DNA from: Cristatella mucedo
Lineage: Eukaryota > Bryozoa > Phylactolaemata > Cristatellidae
DNA: 64,000 bases
Assembly (NCBI GenBank): GCA_009760855.2
Contig: WPIO01000003.1
Location: 529,001 to 593,000, forward strand
Direction of reading: 5' to 3'
Shown: positions 1-57,805 of the stretch, in pieces
Layout: each line of letters starts with the position of its first letter
How positions within the stretch are numbered: the stretch's first letter is position 1
Program-made: the position numbers and the translations under genes
Notes under the pieces: model-generated
The model's database searches: none
What the model was told of the DNA's origin: nothing
The model's input: the letters and a program-made list of their open reading frames with translations, nothing else

Positions 1-1178
1 TTACTATCGATCACCAAATCCTTCTTGACCTCGTCTCATCTCATCATCATTATCACCCCGGGCATCCCTGGCACTGCATTGCAATGGTTCAGGTCCTGTC
101 TCAGTGGGAGACATTCCAGAGTATTGATATGAATGGACAAAGATCATCCGACGAACCTCTGAAATATGGGGCACCTCAGGGCTCTGTGCTCAGTCCCACT
201 CTTTTCACGGTTTATTTTCTTCCTCTTGACGATGTGATTGCCAAGCCCAATCTGGGCTTTCACTTCTATGCGGATGACACTCAGTTGTACCTTTGCTTTG
301 ATGCCTCCCAGCTTTCGAGCACCCCGAATTCTCTCAAATCCTTTGCTGCATGTATTGATAACATCTGCACATGGGTGGCAGCAAATTTTCTTGTATTAAA
401 TGATGATAAAACTAACTTACTAGTTATGGGCAAACGAAGTCTTATTCAGAAATTGGAAAAGCTGACGCTGAAAATCGGCTCTGCCAGCATATCTCCTGTA
501 GAATCTGTACGAAAGCGAAGTGTCATGTTTCAAAGTGACCTTTCATTAGACGACCACTGCAGCTCCCAGTCAAGTCTGCCTACTTTCAGCTACAAAACAT
601 TGCTAAAATTGGGGCTTGTTTAGATAGGGATACCGAATCTAAATTGGTCCATGCGTTTTTGACATCCTTGACAGTCTTGACTTCTGTAACTCACTGCTTG
701 CTGGTCTACTGGTTTGTTCAATCAGGCGCTTACAGCATGTGCAAAACTCTGCAGCTAGGCTTGTCTGTCGTGAGTGTTGCAGTTGCCACATCACACCACT
801 TCTCGCCGACCTGCACTGACACCCAGTCAAGCAACGCATAAACCGTAAGGTTCTGTCACTCAGTTTTTGGTCCCTTCATTCTTTGGCTCCAGCCTACCTA
901 TCAGATGTGCTCCCCCACCAAGCTAAGCATCGTGCTATCAGCTTTTCGGAATCTAATTGTTTACCTATACTTCTTACAAACCTCAAATCCTTTGGAGACC
1001 GTGCCTTTAGTTCGTATGCTCCCAAAGCCTTGAACTCACTCGCGACTTGCATCACGACATCTCCTGACTACCACTAGCCATTCGATCGTGCTTCCTTTGC
1101 AGCAAATGTAAAGTGCCTAGAAAGAGTTTGAGTTCTCTGAGGGCACTTTAGCAAATATATTTATTATTATTATTATTA
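1..1178 (+). pseudogene. L2/CR1-type LINE, 3' half, broken RT frame
   Basis: The copy runs in from the left edge. It opens in the RT fingers (equivalent to FDTIDH) and contains LKYGAPQGSVL and FHFYADDTQLYLCF, so the catalytic YADD is present. The frame is broken from about 540 onward. The 3' tail with GCAAATGTAAAGTGCC ends in TTATTATTATTATT at about 1178. The homologous copy at 4594-6744 is still open over this region. Confidence 0.88.
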
Positions 1179-1300
1179 TATTTGTATAGCAGGCAGAAGA
1201 GCCGTAGTGGCTATCACTCCTGCTTGCAGTGGGCAACAAGGAATAGCCTGCTGTAGAACTCGAACCCTTGACCCCTAGGCTAAGGCCCATGTTGTCTCGG
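1179..1300 (-). repeat. SINE-B fragment (tRNA-derived), minus strand
   Basis: Directly abuts the LINE tail. It reads TATAGCAGGCAGAAGAGCC, then CTGCTTGCAGTGGGC and GAACTCGAACCC (a degenerate B box on the minus strand), matching the full copy at 25505-25682. The A-box end is poorly preserved. Confidence 0.65.
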
Positions 1301-2069
1301 TCTGTCTGTCTCTGTCTGTTTCTCTGTCTTTCTCTGCTTGTTTTTCTCTGTCTGCCTGTCTATGTCTCACTCAAAGAGCCAGTTTCTGTGGATCATCTTC
1401 ACTTCAGCTTTTTTTTTGCCCTATGCTCACATGTTGCTGCTGGCATTGTGTGTGACTGATGTGACTGTGAGTGCAAAGGAGCTGGGGTTGTAAATACTGA
1501 CACCTAGCAACTCTGTAGCTAACGACCAGGCAGGCTGATTTGCTTCATGCACTTGCACATAGTACCTGAGGTTGTGCACATGCTTGTGTATGTTGTGCAT
1601 CATTTGTGGGCCCCATGAGTCGATCAAAGGATCATCTGCTGTCTGAATTACAGTACCTCTTTTATTGGAGCTGGCCTTCAAACAGGGTTTTTCTGGCCTA
1701 GCCTACCCAGTGCAGCTATGGTGGCCAGCTGTGTGTTGGATGTCTGGCTTTTAAGATGCACTGATGTTGTTAGTTACATGAGCTCAGCTGTGTGAGCTCT
1801 CTTGTGGTTTGCATGTTTGCATAGCAAGAGCCTATCGCTAGTACTTGCATAATTTGCAGGCTTATCTTACAGAAACAGTGGTTGTAATGGGGGCCTATGT
1901 TATCCACAGGACAAACATTCGCTCGTTAGACTAATGTCTATCGAAATGCATGAGGTCACTCGACAAACCCGAGGGGTCCGTTTAGAGTGATTGCTGTAAC
2001 CACGATGGCAAAAAGGGTCTGGGGTAGTCAATACTTTAATATCTGCTTGCATCTAGAAATTGTAGACTG

Positions 2070-2072
<3 letters not shown>

Positions 2073-2153
<81 letters not shown>
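2073..2153. repeat. (GA)n microsatellite
   Basis: About 40 uninterrupted GA units. The reading frames through it (Arg-Glu repeats) are artefacts. Confidence 0.97.
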
Positions 2154-2156
<3 letters not shown>

Positions 2157-2833
2157 CCACCAAGATATTTGGGGAATCATTTCTTTGAGGGGCAAATCAA
2201 ATCGCCATGGTTTGTGTGACTACTTCCATCGGAGCTTACAAACAAGAGCAGGAGTAGCTGCCATCCTCAGTGGCTGAGCAGCTGGGACCGTCTGCTTGCG
2301 GCATTGGCAGTGCAGGTATTAGCTAGCTAAAAGAAAAAGGTACGTTAGAGCTGGGACCCATCAGTGGATCAGGTGGCTTCAAATTCTCACTAAAAGCTGG
2401 GTCAGCAGCTGACATTGTCTGTTCCGTAGCATGGGTAGAATTATGGATTTGGTAACATGGGGCAGCCGAGACTTAAAGCTATTGCTGGCGTCTGATAGCA
2501 TCCATCGATCACCATTTGTTGTTTATGAGTAGCTGTGAGCTCTTCTGAGCCTGGAGTTCCAAATGCCACATGCCTTCCTTCTTCTGGGTAATGTTCTGCT
2601 TGTGAATGCTATAGGAATGATGAGCAATGACATTTGTTGTATGTATTCTATATATTATACAATTTATTTTACATGCTGTGACTCCTTCCTAGCAGCCGGA
2701 TCTTCTCTGCTCCTGTCATAACCATGGCAACTAGCAAAGCTCTCGGTGACAGTCATTCCTATAATCTGTCACACTATCATTTGTCACTGAATCATATCTT
2801 AGTATCAGCTGGCACAGCTTGGTTTGAATAAGG

Positions 2834-3009
2834 ACAGTCGACTCTGCTTATAAGAATACACTTATAAGGCCGGCAAATAGGCATTCCTATATGTGCATTC
2901 CCGTAGGAGGAGTGAGATTAATAATGGGAAATACTCTGGGATAAAGAACTGCTATTCTTATAAGCGGAGTATTCCTATTTCTAATATTCTTATACTTGGA
3001 ATTGACTGT
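2834..3009. mobile_element. Small pogo/Tigger-like MITE candidate
   Basis: The left end reads ACAGTCGACTCTGCTTATAA. The right end, reverse-complemented, starts ACAGTCAATTCCAAGTATAA and both continue GAATA. A second inner inverted pair (CTTATAAGAATA with TATTCTTATAAG near 2952-2964) strengthens the foldback. A size of about 176 bp without an ORF fits a non-autonomous element. TIRs starting ACAGT are typical of pogo/Tigger elements, but a TA duplication is visible only on the right. Confidence 0.5.
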
Positions 3010-3299
3010 ACTTGTCTCAAGGCCCAACGGGACTTCAGGATTGTTCACAAGCAGTAAGCCTTGTTGCCTTTTATACAGCAAAGCCGAGAAACCCGGCAGT
3101 CACAGCCTTTTCATGTGCACCTTGCTAAGAGCGTGAAGCTTGCTATTACATTAGCACCCCAAGAAAGGACATGGTACGCAGCTGTCTTGCAATGACTTGT
3201 TGAACAATGCTGATTAGGGTGGGGCTTCTCTGCTGCTTCTCTCCTGGATTCTATTAACAACCTGACACAATCAGCCTCCACGTCAGTCAGGGGTTCTTC

Positions 3300-3710
3300 T
3301 CAACAGGCCCAGCTAGGTGTCACTGGCATAGTGCTAATGTGGGCTGGATACTACCTTGGGGAGAGATTTCATTGAGTTGTTTATGTATATGGCCATCGGT
3401 CCCCCAAAGATCCCTTAAGTATAGGCTACCACCAGATTCCATCTTAGGCAGCCTTCTTAGCTGTATTTATACTCTCCCCTGGTCAATTTCATTGCCAAAC
3501 TCAATGCTGGCTTTCATTTCTTCATCCATGACTCAGCTCTATCTATCTTTTGACCTTTGTGAACCCTGCTCAGCAGCTGACTCACTTAATTTCCTTGCAG
3601 CCTTTGCTGACGTCATATTTGTTTTAATGGCCATTAAGTTCCGATGTTTGCGGTCGATAAGACCAACCTAATAGTTATGGGTAAGACTAGTGTCTTGCAT
3701 ATAATATTTC
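3300..3710 (+). pseudogene. Degenerate LINE RT fragment
   Basis: Translation gives QRSLKYRLPPDSILGSLL and MTQLYLSFDLCEPCSAADSL, recognisable as worn forms of LKYGVPQGSVLG and DDTQLYLSFDP. Conserved catalytic residues are lost. It lies next to the 3' end of the hAT remnant. Confidence 0.65.
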
Positions 3711-3734
3711 AATAATACAAGTGCATTTAGGGAC

Positions 3735-4593
3735 TTGCCTGAGAGACTCGATCTTACTTTTGTACTGAAGTTCGTACACACCGAAAAAGCTCTTTCAATA
3801 TCCGTTGATATCCGTTTAATGGATAGAATTGCGTTGTACAATTTCTGGAGATTTTCAGTCAGCTGGCCAGAGTTCCTGAAAATCATGAATCTGGATTTGA
3901 GCCATTTGAAACTGGCTTGCCCACCCCTCCGTCTGCAATTAAGGATCCATCTTTTTGAAGCATCAACTTAAATTCCTTTTAAAGAAACGATTTCACACTT
4001 TCAGCATCATTTAACGACTGTTTGATGACAACTTCTTAATCGTTTGACTCCAAATAGACGAGCCGCTAGATTTCCAGCAAAATTTGATGAAGTTTTTGAA
4101 GGGGTGGCTGATGGATTTTTGAGACTCCACAAGAGGTTCACGACAACCTTTTTCAATTGCTGTTCAACGCTACACTTCGAATTTTCAATGAGCTTGGTAG
4201 GTATTGTCACTATTCAGGTTAAAAAGCTTGTTGAACATGAATTGTAAAATCGTGTTAGCACTCACCAATGTCGCATCTTCTTAATTTAGATTCTCAACAG
4301 TAAGTTTCGCAGGCTCAATTGCCTTCAGAAGAGTTTTGAGAGCGTCAAAATTTATTGTCTCAATCATTTCTAGAGCCTTGAATTTGGTTGGTGTCTCGCA
4401 GATGGCGACTTTTGTTTTTACTTGTGGTTCTAACATTATTGGGTTGGAGTTGCAGAGCATCTTCGTATCAAGATGCAGTTCAATCTTGTGTACCAAGTCA
4501 GCCTTTGCTTTGGATTTAAAGACATTATTTCGAACGGGGGATTTTTTGATGAATTTGACAAGCTTGCTTGATTTCGTGAGCAGTTCTTGGTAA
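3735..4593 (-). pseudogene. hAT transposase remnant, C-terminal half
   Basis: On the minus strand the segments in order are QELLTKSSKLVKFIKKSPVR, then LKTLLKAIEPAKLTVENL, then the C-terminal dimerisation motif ISTDIERAFSVCTNFSTKV with RSSLSGKSLNALVLLKYY (about 3875-3740). Known family pattern: hAT transposases end in a SERAFS-x-RxRLsp-x-vL-FLk dimerisation domain. Frame changes separate the blocks, so the gene is dead. Its N-terminal part continues at 6745-7709, beyond an inserted LINE. Confidence 0.8.
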
Positions 4594-6744
4594 TAATAAT
4601 AATAATATTGCACTTGATAAAGCACCCTCAGAGAACTTAATCTCTTTCTAGGCGCTTTACATTTGCTGCAAAGTGATATGCAATTGAATAGTAAGTAAAA
4701 TCATGCTTAAAAACAAACAAAATGAATAATATGGTTAGGGGTGACATGCACAGGGTCAGCATGCAAATGTGGTTAGTGGCAGCACGCACAGTGTCAGCAC
4801 GCATAAGCACATCAAGGACGAATCATAGGGACCCACTAAATGCTGTCCTAAATAGATGTGTTTTTAAGTTTCTTTTAAATGTGGTCAGGTCATGGGATGT
4901 TCTGACAGAGGTCGGGAGGGAGTTCCAGGCTTTGGGAGCATACGAGCTGAATGCACGGTCTCCAAAGGATTTCAGGTTTGTACGAGGTATTTCTAGACTG
5001 TTGGATTCCGAAAAGCGGATGGTACGATGCTTGGCCTGATGGGGTAGTATATCTGACAGATAGGCTGGAGCCATAGAATGAAGGGACCTAAAAGTGAGCG
5101 ACAAAACCTTGAAGTCAACCCGTTGCTTGACTGGTAACCAGTGCAGGTCGGCGAGAAGTGGAGTAATGTGGCAACTGCGACGCTCACGACAGACAAGCCT
5201 AGCTGCAGAGTTTTGCACCAGCTGCAATCGCCTGATCGCACATGCTGGTAGGCCAGTAAGCAGTGAGTTGCAGAAGTCGAGACGGGATGTCACGAATGCA
5301 TGGACCAACTTGGACGTGGTATTCTTATCTAAACAAGCCTGAATTTTAGCAATGTTATGAAGCTGAAAATAGGCAGATTTGACTGTGGAGCTGATGTGGT
5401 CGTCTAACCAGAGGTCGCTTTGGAATATGACACCTAGATTTCGAGCTGATTCAGCTGGAGATGTGCTGGCAGAGCCAATTTTGAAAGTCAGCCTTTCCAA
5501 TCTCTGAATCACACTGGGTTTGCCCATAACTAGTAAGTTAGTTTTATCATCGTTTAGTTTTAGAAAATTTGCTGCCATCCATGTGCAGATGTCATCAATG
5601 CATGCAGCAAGTGAGTTGAGAGAATTTGAGGTCCTCGAAGGCTGGTAGGGATCAAAGCAAAGGTACAACTGAGTGTCATCCGCATAGAAGTGAAAGGGTA
5701 GATTGTGCTTGGCAATCACATCAGCTAGAGGCAGAGTATAAACCGTGAAAAGAACCGGACCTAGCACGGAGCCCTGAGGTACTCCATATTTCAGAGGTAC
5801 TTCAGATGATCTTTGTCCATTCACGTCAATACTCTGGAGTCTCTCACTGAGATAGGACCTGAACCACTGCAGAGCAGTACCAGTGATGTCCAGGCGAGAT
5901 GAGAGGTGCTCTAGAAGTACTTTGTGATCGATAGTATCAAAAGCTACCGAAAGATCGAGCAAAACAAGAAGAGACACTCTACCCATGTCTGCATTCCTAA
6001 GTAGGTCGTTGTATACCCGAAGCAATGCTGACTCTGTGGAGTGATTAGCTCTAAAGCCAGACTGGAACTTACTAGCAAGGTGTGAGGTTTCGATGTAGGA
6101 GTTCAGCTGGTCTGCCACGACCCGTTCCAGTGTCTTTGATAGGAATGGTAGAGGGGAGACTGGGCGGTAGTTGCTTAAGTTCTCTTGGTCTAGTGTAGCT
6201 TTCTTGAGAAGTGGCCTGACTACAGCTTTTTTGAAAGGTGCTGGGACCTGACCTGAGGCTAATGACATATTAGTGATGTTGGTTATGCATGGCAGCAGGA
6301 GATCAATGCAATGTAGGAGCAGGACAGTGGGAATAGGGTCCAGTGGACTTGTTGTCTTCTTTGATTGAGATACGAACTTTAGGACTAGATCACTAGTGAC
6401 CTGCTTAAATGCAGACATTGAGGTGCAGCCAGGAACCGAGGAACAGCATTCTAGTGGGGAGGTTGTCATCGCAGGGATGGATTCCCCGATCTTGTCTATC
6501 TTATGCACAAAGAATCGAGAGAAGCGATCGGCTAGATCATCACAAGGATCATCAGGTAAGGAGCTAACCTGGGAACGGTTGAGGAGATGGTTTATCGTCG
6601 ACATCAGCATTTTTGGATTGTGCATCTGTGATTCAACAATGTTTTTATAGAAGCTAGACTTGGCCTTTGTTAGGATCGATTGGTACGACCTACAGTAGTC
6701 TTCATATGCCTGTCGATGGACAGTTGGTAATCGACGTCTCCATT
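4594..6744 (-). mobile_element. L2/CR1-type LINE, 5' truncated, inserted in hAT
   Basis: The 3' end is at the low-coordinate side: (TAA)n at 4594-4610, then the conserved tail hairpin. The copy ends near 6744, where the encoded KWRRRLPT joins hAT sequence. It is the best-preserved copy in the window. The endonuclease domain is missing, as expected from 5' truncation during target-primed reverse transcription. No clear target-site duplication was seen. Confidence 0.9.
4823..6744 (-). CDS. LINE reverse transcriptase, open frame, 5' truncated
   Basis: The frame is open from about 6744 (no native start codon) to 4823, about 640 codons; the first Met is at 6625. It catalyses target-primed reverse transcription in intact elements. 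RT motifs in order: NYRPVSPLPFLSKTLERVV, QSGFRANHSTESALLRV, LLVLLDLSVAFDTIDH (first catalytic Asp), GVPQGSVLGPVLFTVYTLPL and FHFYADDTQLYLCF (YADD codons 5675-5686). The C-terminal part has TSRLDFCNSLLTGLP and the family-typical HLFRTAFSGSL end. The order and motifs match L2/CR1-clade ORF2. All catalytic Asp residues are present, but without endonuclease or promoter this copy cannot mobilise itself. Confidence 0.88.
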
Positions 6745-7709
6745 TAATGTGTCATTGCAGATCACTTCCAAGTCAGTACCCGTTGCAAAATTGTCCATTT
6801 CATCAATATCGTCACTATCCAGATTTAAATCGTCTATCTCAGTACTCTTCTTGTACAATATATCACATACTGCTATGTGCAAACTATTGTTTAAGCAGGA
6901 CTGTCAAATGACATCGATGTGGCTAATTCATTTCTTATTTACTGCAGTAGATCCCACCAAATCCCCCTTCATTGTTATTGTAAAAACGCTCAAATGCTGT
7001 TTCGTTGATTCGACCACAGTGAGAGGAGTGCTTGAACTAACAAGACTTGTCTTGATTGTTTTTTATTGCTGCTATCATGAATGCTGACTCCGAAGAATCG
7101 ACCTCCTCTCACGATTGTGTATTCATGCACGATCATGCTAGAATTTACTCCTCTCGACTTTTCCTTTAATGTCGGCAATAACTTTGTTTCTTATTTATTC
7201 ATAATCATCATGCACTTGCTTCATCACATCACTTCCGTTCGCTAGAAGTTTGAATCCGTCTCATGAGAGCGATTGCCGAATATACTTGTTTCTAGTGATA
7301 GCTCTAGCCGATATTCCATTGATAGCCAGATCGGTAGTAGTCTCTTTCAGATTCTTTTGCCCCAGCAAATCTTGATTCGTTTTGTTCTCGTATTGCTCAC
7401 GGGCTCTTCTTTATATATACACCCTTCAGCAGGTTTATGAAAACCAATTCCATGTATTTTGAGATGATTTTTCAACGTTGTCGTGGAATTTCTAGAACAT
7501 TTGATGATTTTATTGCACCGTCTGCATTGACCTTCTAGCTGTTCTACAATTGGATTCTTTGGTTTTTTGGTGTATTCCCAAACTGAAGATGTGGCTGAAA
7601 AGAATATCAATATTTGTTGATGCCACAAGATCAATTTAATTAATATCTGACCTAATTTTTGCAAAACCACTTTATTTTTAGTTTTTGTCCAATTTGGTGA
7701 AATCATCAT
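6745..7709 (-). pseudogene. hAT transposase remnant, N-terminal half with BED finger
   Basis: The minus strand encodes SSVWEYTKKPKNPIVEQLEG, then CRRCNKIIKCSRNSTTTLKN and HLKIHG, a BED-type C2H2 finger with its Cys pair and His pair. Further along are VNSSMIVHEYTIVRGGRFFG (hAT DEYT / NRRY region) and NNSLHIAVCDILYKK (hAT NHALHLAV.DVLY motif). The blocks are in different frames, with stops. The last block leads straight into the LINE at 6744. Confidence 0.78.
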
Positions 7710-9234
7710 AAAAAATCACTAACACACCCAAAAGAAATTTTAAAAATTTGTTTTCCATTACATATTTCATATCCAAAATGAACGTTGGAGCTTCAATTTT
7801 AGTATCCTTTTGTTCAAAAACTTTTGTTAGAAACAGCAAAACAGAAAAAAACGGCTGTTTACTGTTTTTATTTTTGGCAAAATTTTTTTTTTTTTTACTG
7901 TTACTGTTAAACAGTTACCGGAAACCCATTTTGTGCCTGAAGGGCCCTTATTTTGTTTGTGGTGCTAAGCTGGTGGATTCTTTAATGTCTTATTCCTGGC
8001 TTAGGAACGAACGTGATTTGGGTCATGCGGGAAGCATAGAAAAATCGCTCGTGTTTTGTGGGGAATTTAAGATGAGCCAGTTTGATCGAACAAACTGCAG
8101 ACTATTTATTGCATAATTGTTTAATTGTCGAGGTCATTCTTATTTGGCATTGACTAGCCATCAAAGCCTTGTCCTGCTCATGCACATTGCTTCTGTTTTT
8201 AACTCTCCTTCCAGTTGCCTGCCTCTTTTTCGCGTTAAATCTTTCGGCTTTTTATTCAGCTTTCTTTGGCACCTTCAATTAGGCCGTATTCTTTCCAAGT
8301 TCCTCGTGTGCTCTAACCTGCCATTTTTTTTCTTACTAGCAGCCACGTCCCTGTTTCGTGTAATCAAGCCCAATGCAACCCATGCGTCTGTAGGTCTTGA
8401 AAGTTGCTTGTGATTGTGATGCATTTTTTACATTTGCTTGCCGTTAGTGTCCCTTCCGGGACTCAATCTTTGGGCTTGCATTGAAGCAGCGCTGCTGTAC
8501 TAGCAAGATTTGCATTCTTTTCCTTCAGCCTTGTTTTCTCGAGCATTGCAGGAATCCTCGTCATTAGTGCTAATGTGCTCCTGACCTTCCAGCCAGTGTG
8601 CCCTGCATCTGTCCATTAGTCACCTTGCCACTGGCAGCACATGCTATGACGTGGGCATGCCATCACCAAGGTGGAGAAAAAGGGTACTCAGAAGACAATG
8701 GAGACCTGAAGAATGCGAAATCTGGCTAGGGGCGGTGGTGTAGCACCTTCATTTGCTCTAAGTGCGTCCTACCAGACAATCCTTATGTACGACCTAGATT
8801 GGGCGTTTACAAGATTTTTTGGCATCCTGATACAGGTCCTTGTTTTCTATGGTTGTTGGTGTTTGTTACTGTATGGCAATCCAACATAAACACTGAGGGG
8901 ATCGTGTATTTGCCTGTCTGTTTTGCAAGTTACGGAAATGCTAACGTTGTATTCTGCATTGTGTATGCCCGATCATAGTGCTGAAGTATGCTGACTGCCC
9001 TTGTGCAAATTTCGAATCGCATGAATGCATTTTGACAGTTTGGAGCTCTGAGCCTGCTTTGTAGCTGACGGTTATTTTGAGAATCAAACGTAAATTTGAC
9101 TATTGAGCGATTTTCTTTTCAAGAATACTGTTGACCACAGGATGGTAGGGCTCAACGGAATGCGGTGTGATCTCAAAACTTATTTATGCAGGATGAAGTT
9201 TGACTCTTGCTCTCTATATCGTTGATTTGTTTAG
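7710..9234. other. Unassigned non-coding stretch before the first EVI5-like exon
   Basis: AT-rich DNA containing a T-run near 7886 and no reading frame that I recognise. The hAT terminal repeat should lie near 7700-7960 but I could not define it. No upstream EVI5 exon was seen; one would need to end with the first two bases of an Arg codon followed by GT. Confidence 0.5.
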
Positions 9235-55483
<46,249 letters not shown>

Positions 55484-55569
55484 AAAAGTTTCGCATAGAA
55501 AGCTCGCCAGCCATTGCTTGTCGGCCAGCCGGAGACTGACGCGTCGCCGACGCACTTTTGAAGAAGCTG

Positions 55570-55619
55570 CTTCTCTGTCCTGAGGGGTCACGTGCTTCTC
55601 TGTCCTGAGGGGTCACGTG
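55570..55619. repeat. 25-bp tandem duplication in the 3' UTR
   Basis: Two identical units, each starting CTTCTCTGTCCTGAGGGG and ending CACGTG, at 55570-55594 and 55595-55619. Confidence 0.95.
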
Positions 55620-56522
55620 CACCTGCAGCAGCAGCCGCCGCGCATCCACGCAGCTGCTGCTGCACGATTCGAAGTACCCGCCGTTTCGGTCTTTCAGGGT
55701 TTGCTACTGATGCTGCCACGTGCCTCGTGCACGCACCGTGCACCGACCGTGCCCAGTCCCGTGGCTCGTGCACCCCTTCCTTTCTTCGTGGTCAGTGGTG
55801 CCTCACTTGTTTACTGTCTCAATGCGTGTGCACATGCGTTATAGCATGAACTGCCCCATCCCCCGTACCGTGAACTGCCCTGTCCCTCTCCGGGGTTCAC
55901 CTGTACTACCTCCCTTCCCCTCATCCAGTGTGGCAGCAGGGGCGTCTGCTAGCCCGCCGTGCAAACCGCCCCGCCTCACCAATGCAATGCTACCTTCAGT
56001 TGTCGAGAGTCGGTCGTGCCCCAACCGTGCAGCCCCGCCCCCGACATTGCTGCCGTTCTCTCTCTCTCTCTCTCTCCCTCTCCCTCCCTCCCCTCTCTCT
56101 CCAGGCTCGTGCTACGCGGTCCCCCGCAGTCTGGCTTTCTGAGGTGGTGGCCAGTGCACCCTGCTTCCGCAGCCGATGCTGCTGCTCCTACAAGACGTTC
56201 GCGTGCTTTCGAACGGCAGCAGCTGCTGCCGTACTTCTTGCACTGTCGGATGTTGGCGGCTTAGTAATGGCAGAATACGAAAAGCAAGCTATGCAATATG
56301 TGGTTCGTGCAAAAACTGGAATGCCTTCTTAGCATCGGTGCACTTTGAACTTTCGCGAGAAATGGAGCAACGGCCGGGTACTAGTCTGTGCAGGGCTGTT
56401 GCTGTCCAACCTTGGTGCTGCTATTATCGTTATCGGATTGAGCGGAAGCAGCTGAGGTGGATGACCGTGCTGAATACTTAGCATGTTATTTAGACTTACT
56501 ACATTTACTTCTGGTTGTTATT

Positions 56523-56651
<129 letters not shown>

Positions 56652-56730
56652 TAGATAAGCATGCATTTGTATAAGAATGTCTTTCTGAATGGAGGTTTGC
56701 TCTCGAAAAAAGTCTGCTCACTAACTTGCT

Positions 56731-56736
56731 AATAAA
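56731..56736 (+). promoter_or_regulatory. Candidate poly(A) signal AATAAA
   Basis: AATAAA followed by T-rich sequence (TCTTTTTCCC), about 1.25 kb beyond the EVI5-like stop codon. A further AATAAA sits at 57781-57786, just before the first LTR. Confidence 0.45.
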
Positions 56737-56739
56737 TCT

Positions 56740-57805
56740 TTTTCCCGATATTGCCGTGTGCCTCACGAGCATCGGTCGCGACCTTGACTTACTGTTGCAT
56801 TTGTCTATACTAGAATGACTTGACTACTGGCAATTAAAGTAAGTTTGAAAGAAAATCGCCCTCCTTGATTGCCTCCTTGTGACACCTTACGCGATCGTAG
56901 TTACTAGCAGCCATATAAGCCAAACAGTCTAAACTCCATCATCGTGAGCAGTGCTGCAAGTGCGGTAGTACCCTATGCACTAATCATATTCTTTCTCGAA
57001 AACATACATCATTGCACAAGCGACAAGTCTTCTGTGATGTACTAAAAGTCATCATGAAGGAAGACTTGTGAAGTGTCCTTGTCCTGAGCATGCAATTTGA
57101 AAGTTGGCTGCCCTCATATCTTATCGAACGCATTTGTATCGGCTGCTCGGGCAATAAGGCTATTCCATATGTAGTTGATCGATTATCTGTGTAGAGGTGG
57201 CCCTTCACATTTCAGCATAGATTGTAGCTTTCCGCACGCGGTCTAGCTTGCAAAAACATGCTGATCAAGAAGTGCTGAGCTACGTGAATCGCTATCTTTC
57301 TGAACAGAGAGGGGAGAGTAGCTGAGATTAGGAAACGAAACAATCCTGGCTGAGTTAAACTTATTTTTACACTGGACTGGTGGACTAGCTTTAAACTAAT
57401 ATACCGCTTAGCCTGTCGAATCGTGATGAGATCCGCATTGTATAATCACGAACACGATTTGAATTAAGTCATCTAAAGCGTACGCATAATTCGTCTTCAG
57501 ATAATGTGCACGAGCAGAGGAAAAAGGGTCATTTAAATGGCAGAATGATAGCACCAATTTATTAGTATCTCTACCGGTAAGAAAAGATATGCAGACTGTA
57601 ATCGCTTGCTTGGTAAGTCACTGATCCTACCTGAACACGGTGAATTCGGATGAAAGCTCCATACTAACACAGAATTATAAATAAGCCCGTAAGAACTGTA
57701 ATTGTATTCCATATATGGAAAAGTAAATGAATTTTTCTAGTTGTACTTGATTTTTGCTCTTTGCACCTCATGATCTACCCAATAAATGTGTGAGCCATTC
57801 CTATG
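56740..57805. other. Intergenic stretch, nothing recognised
   Basis: About 1.07 kb without recognisable coding, repeat or RNA features, apart from a second AATAAA at 57781. Confidence 0.5.

Noticed and set aside
1987-2277. Open frame rich in Arg-Glu
   Set aside because: It is the translation of a (GA)n microsatellite.
4722-5039. Plus-strand frames antisense to the LINE (also at 5094, 24538, 24910)
   Set aside because: Shadows of the minus-strand RT gene, repeated at each LINE copy.
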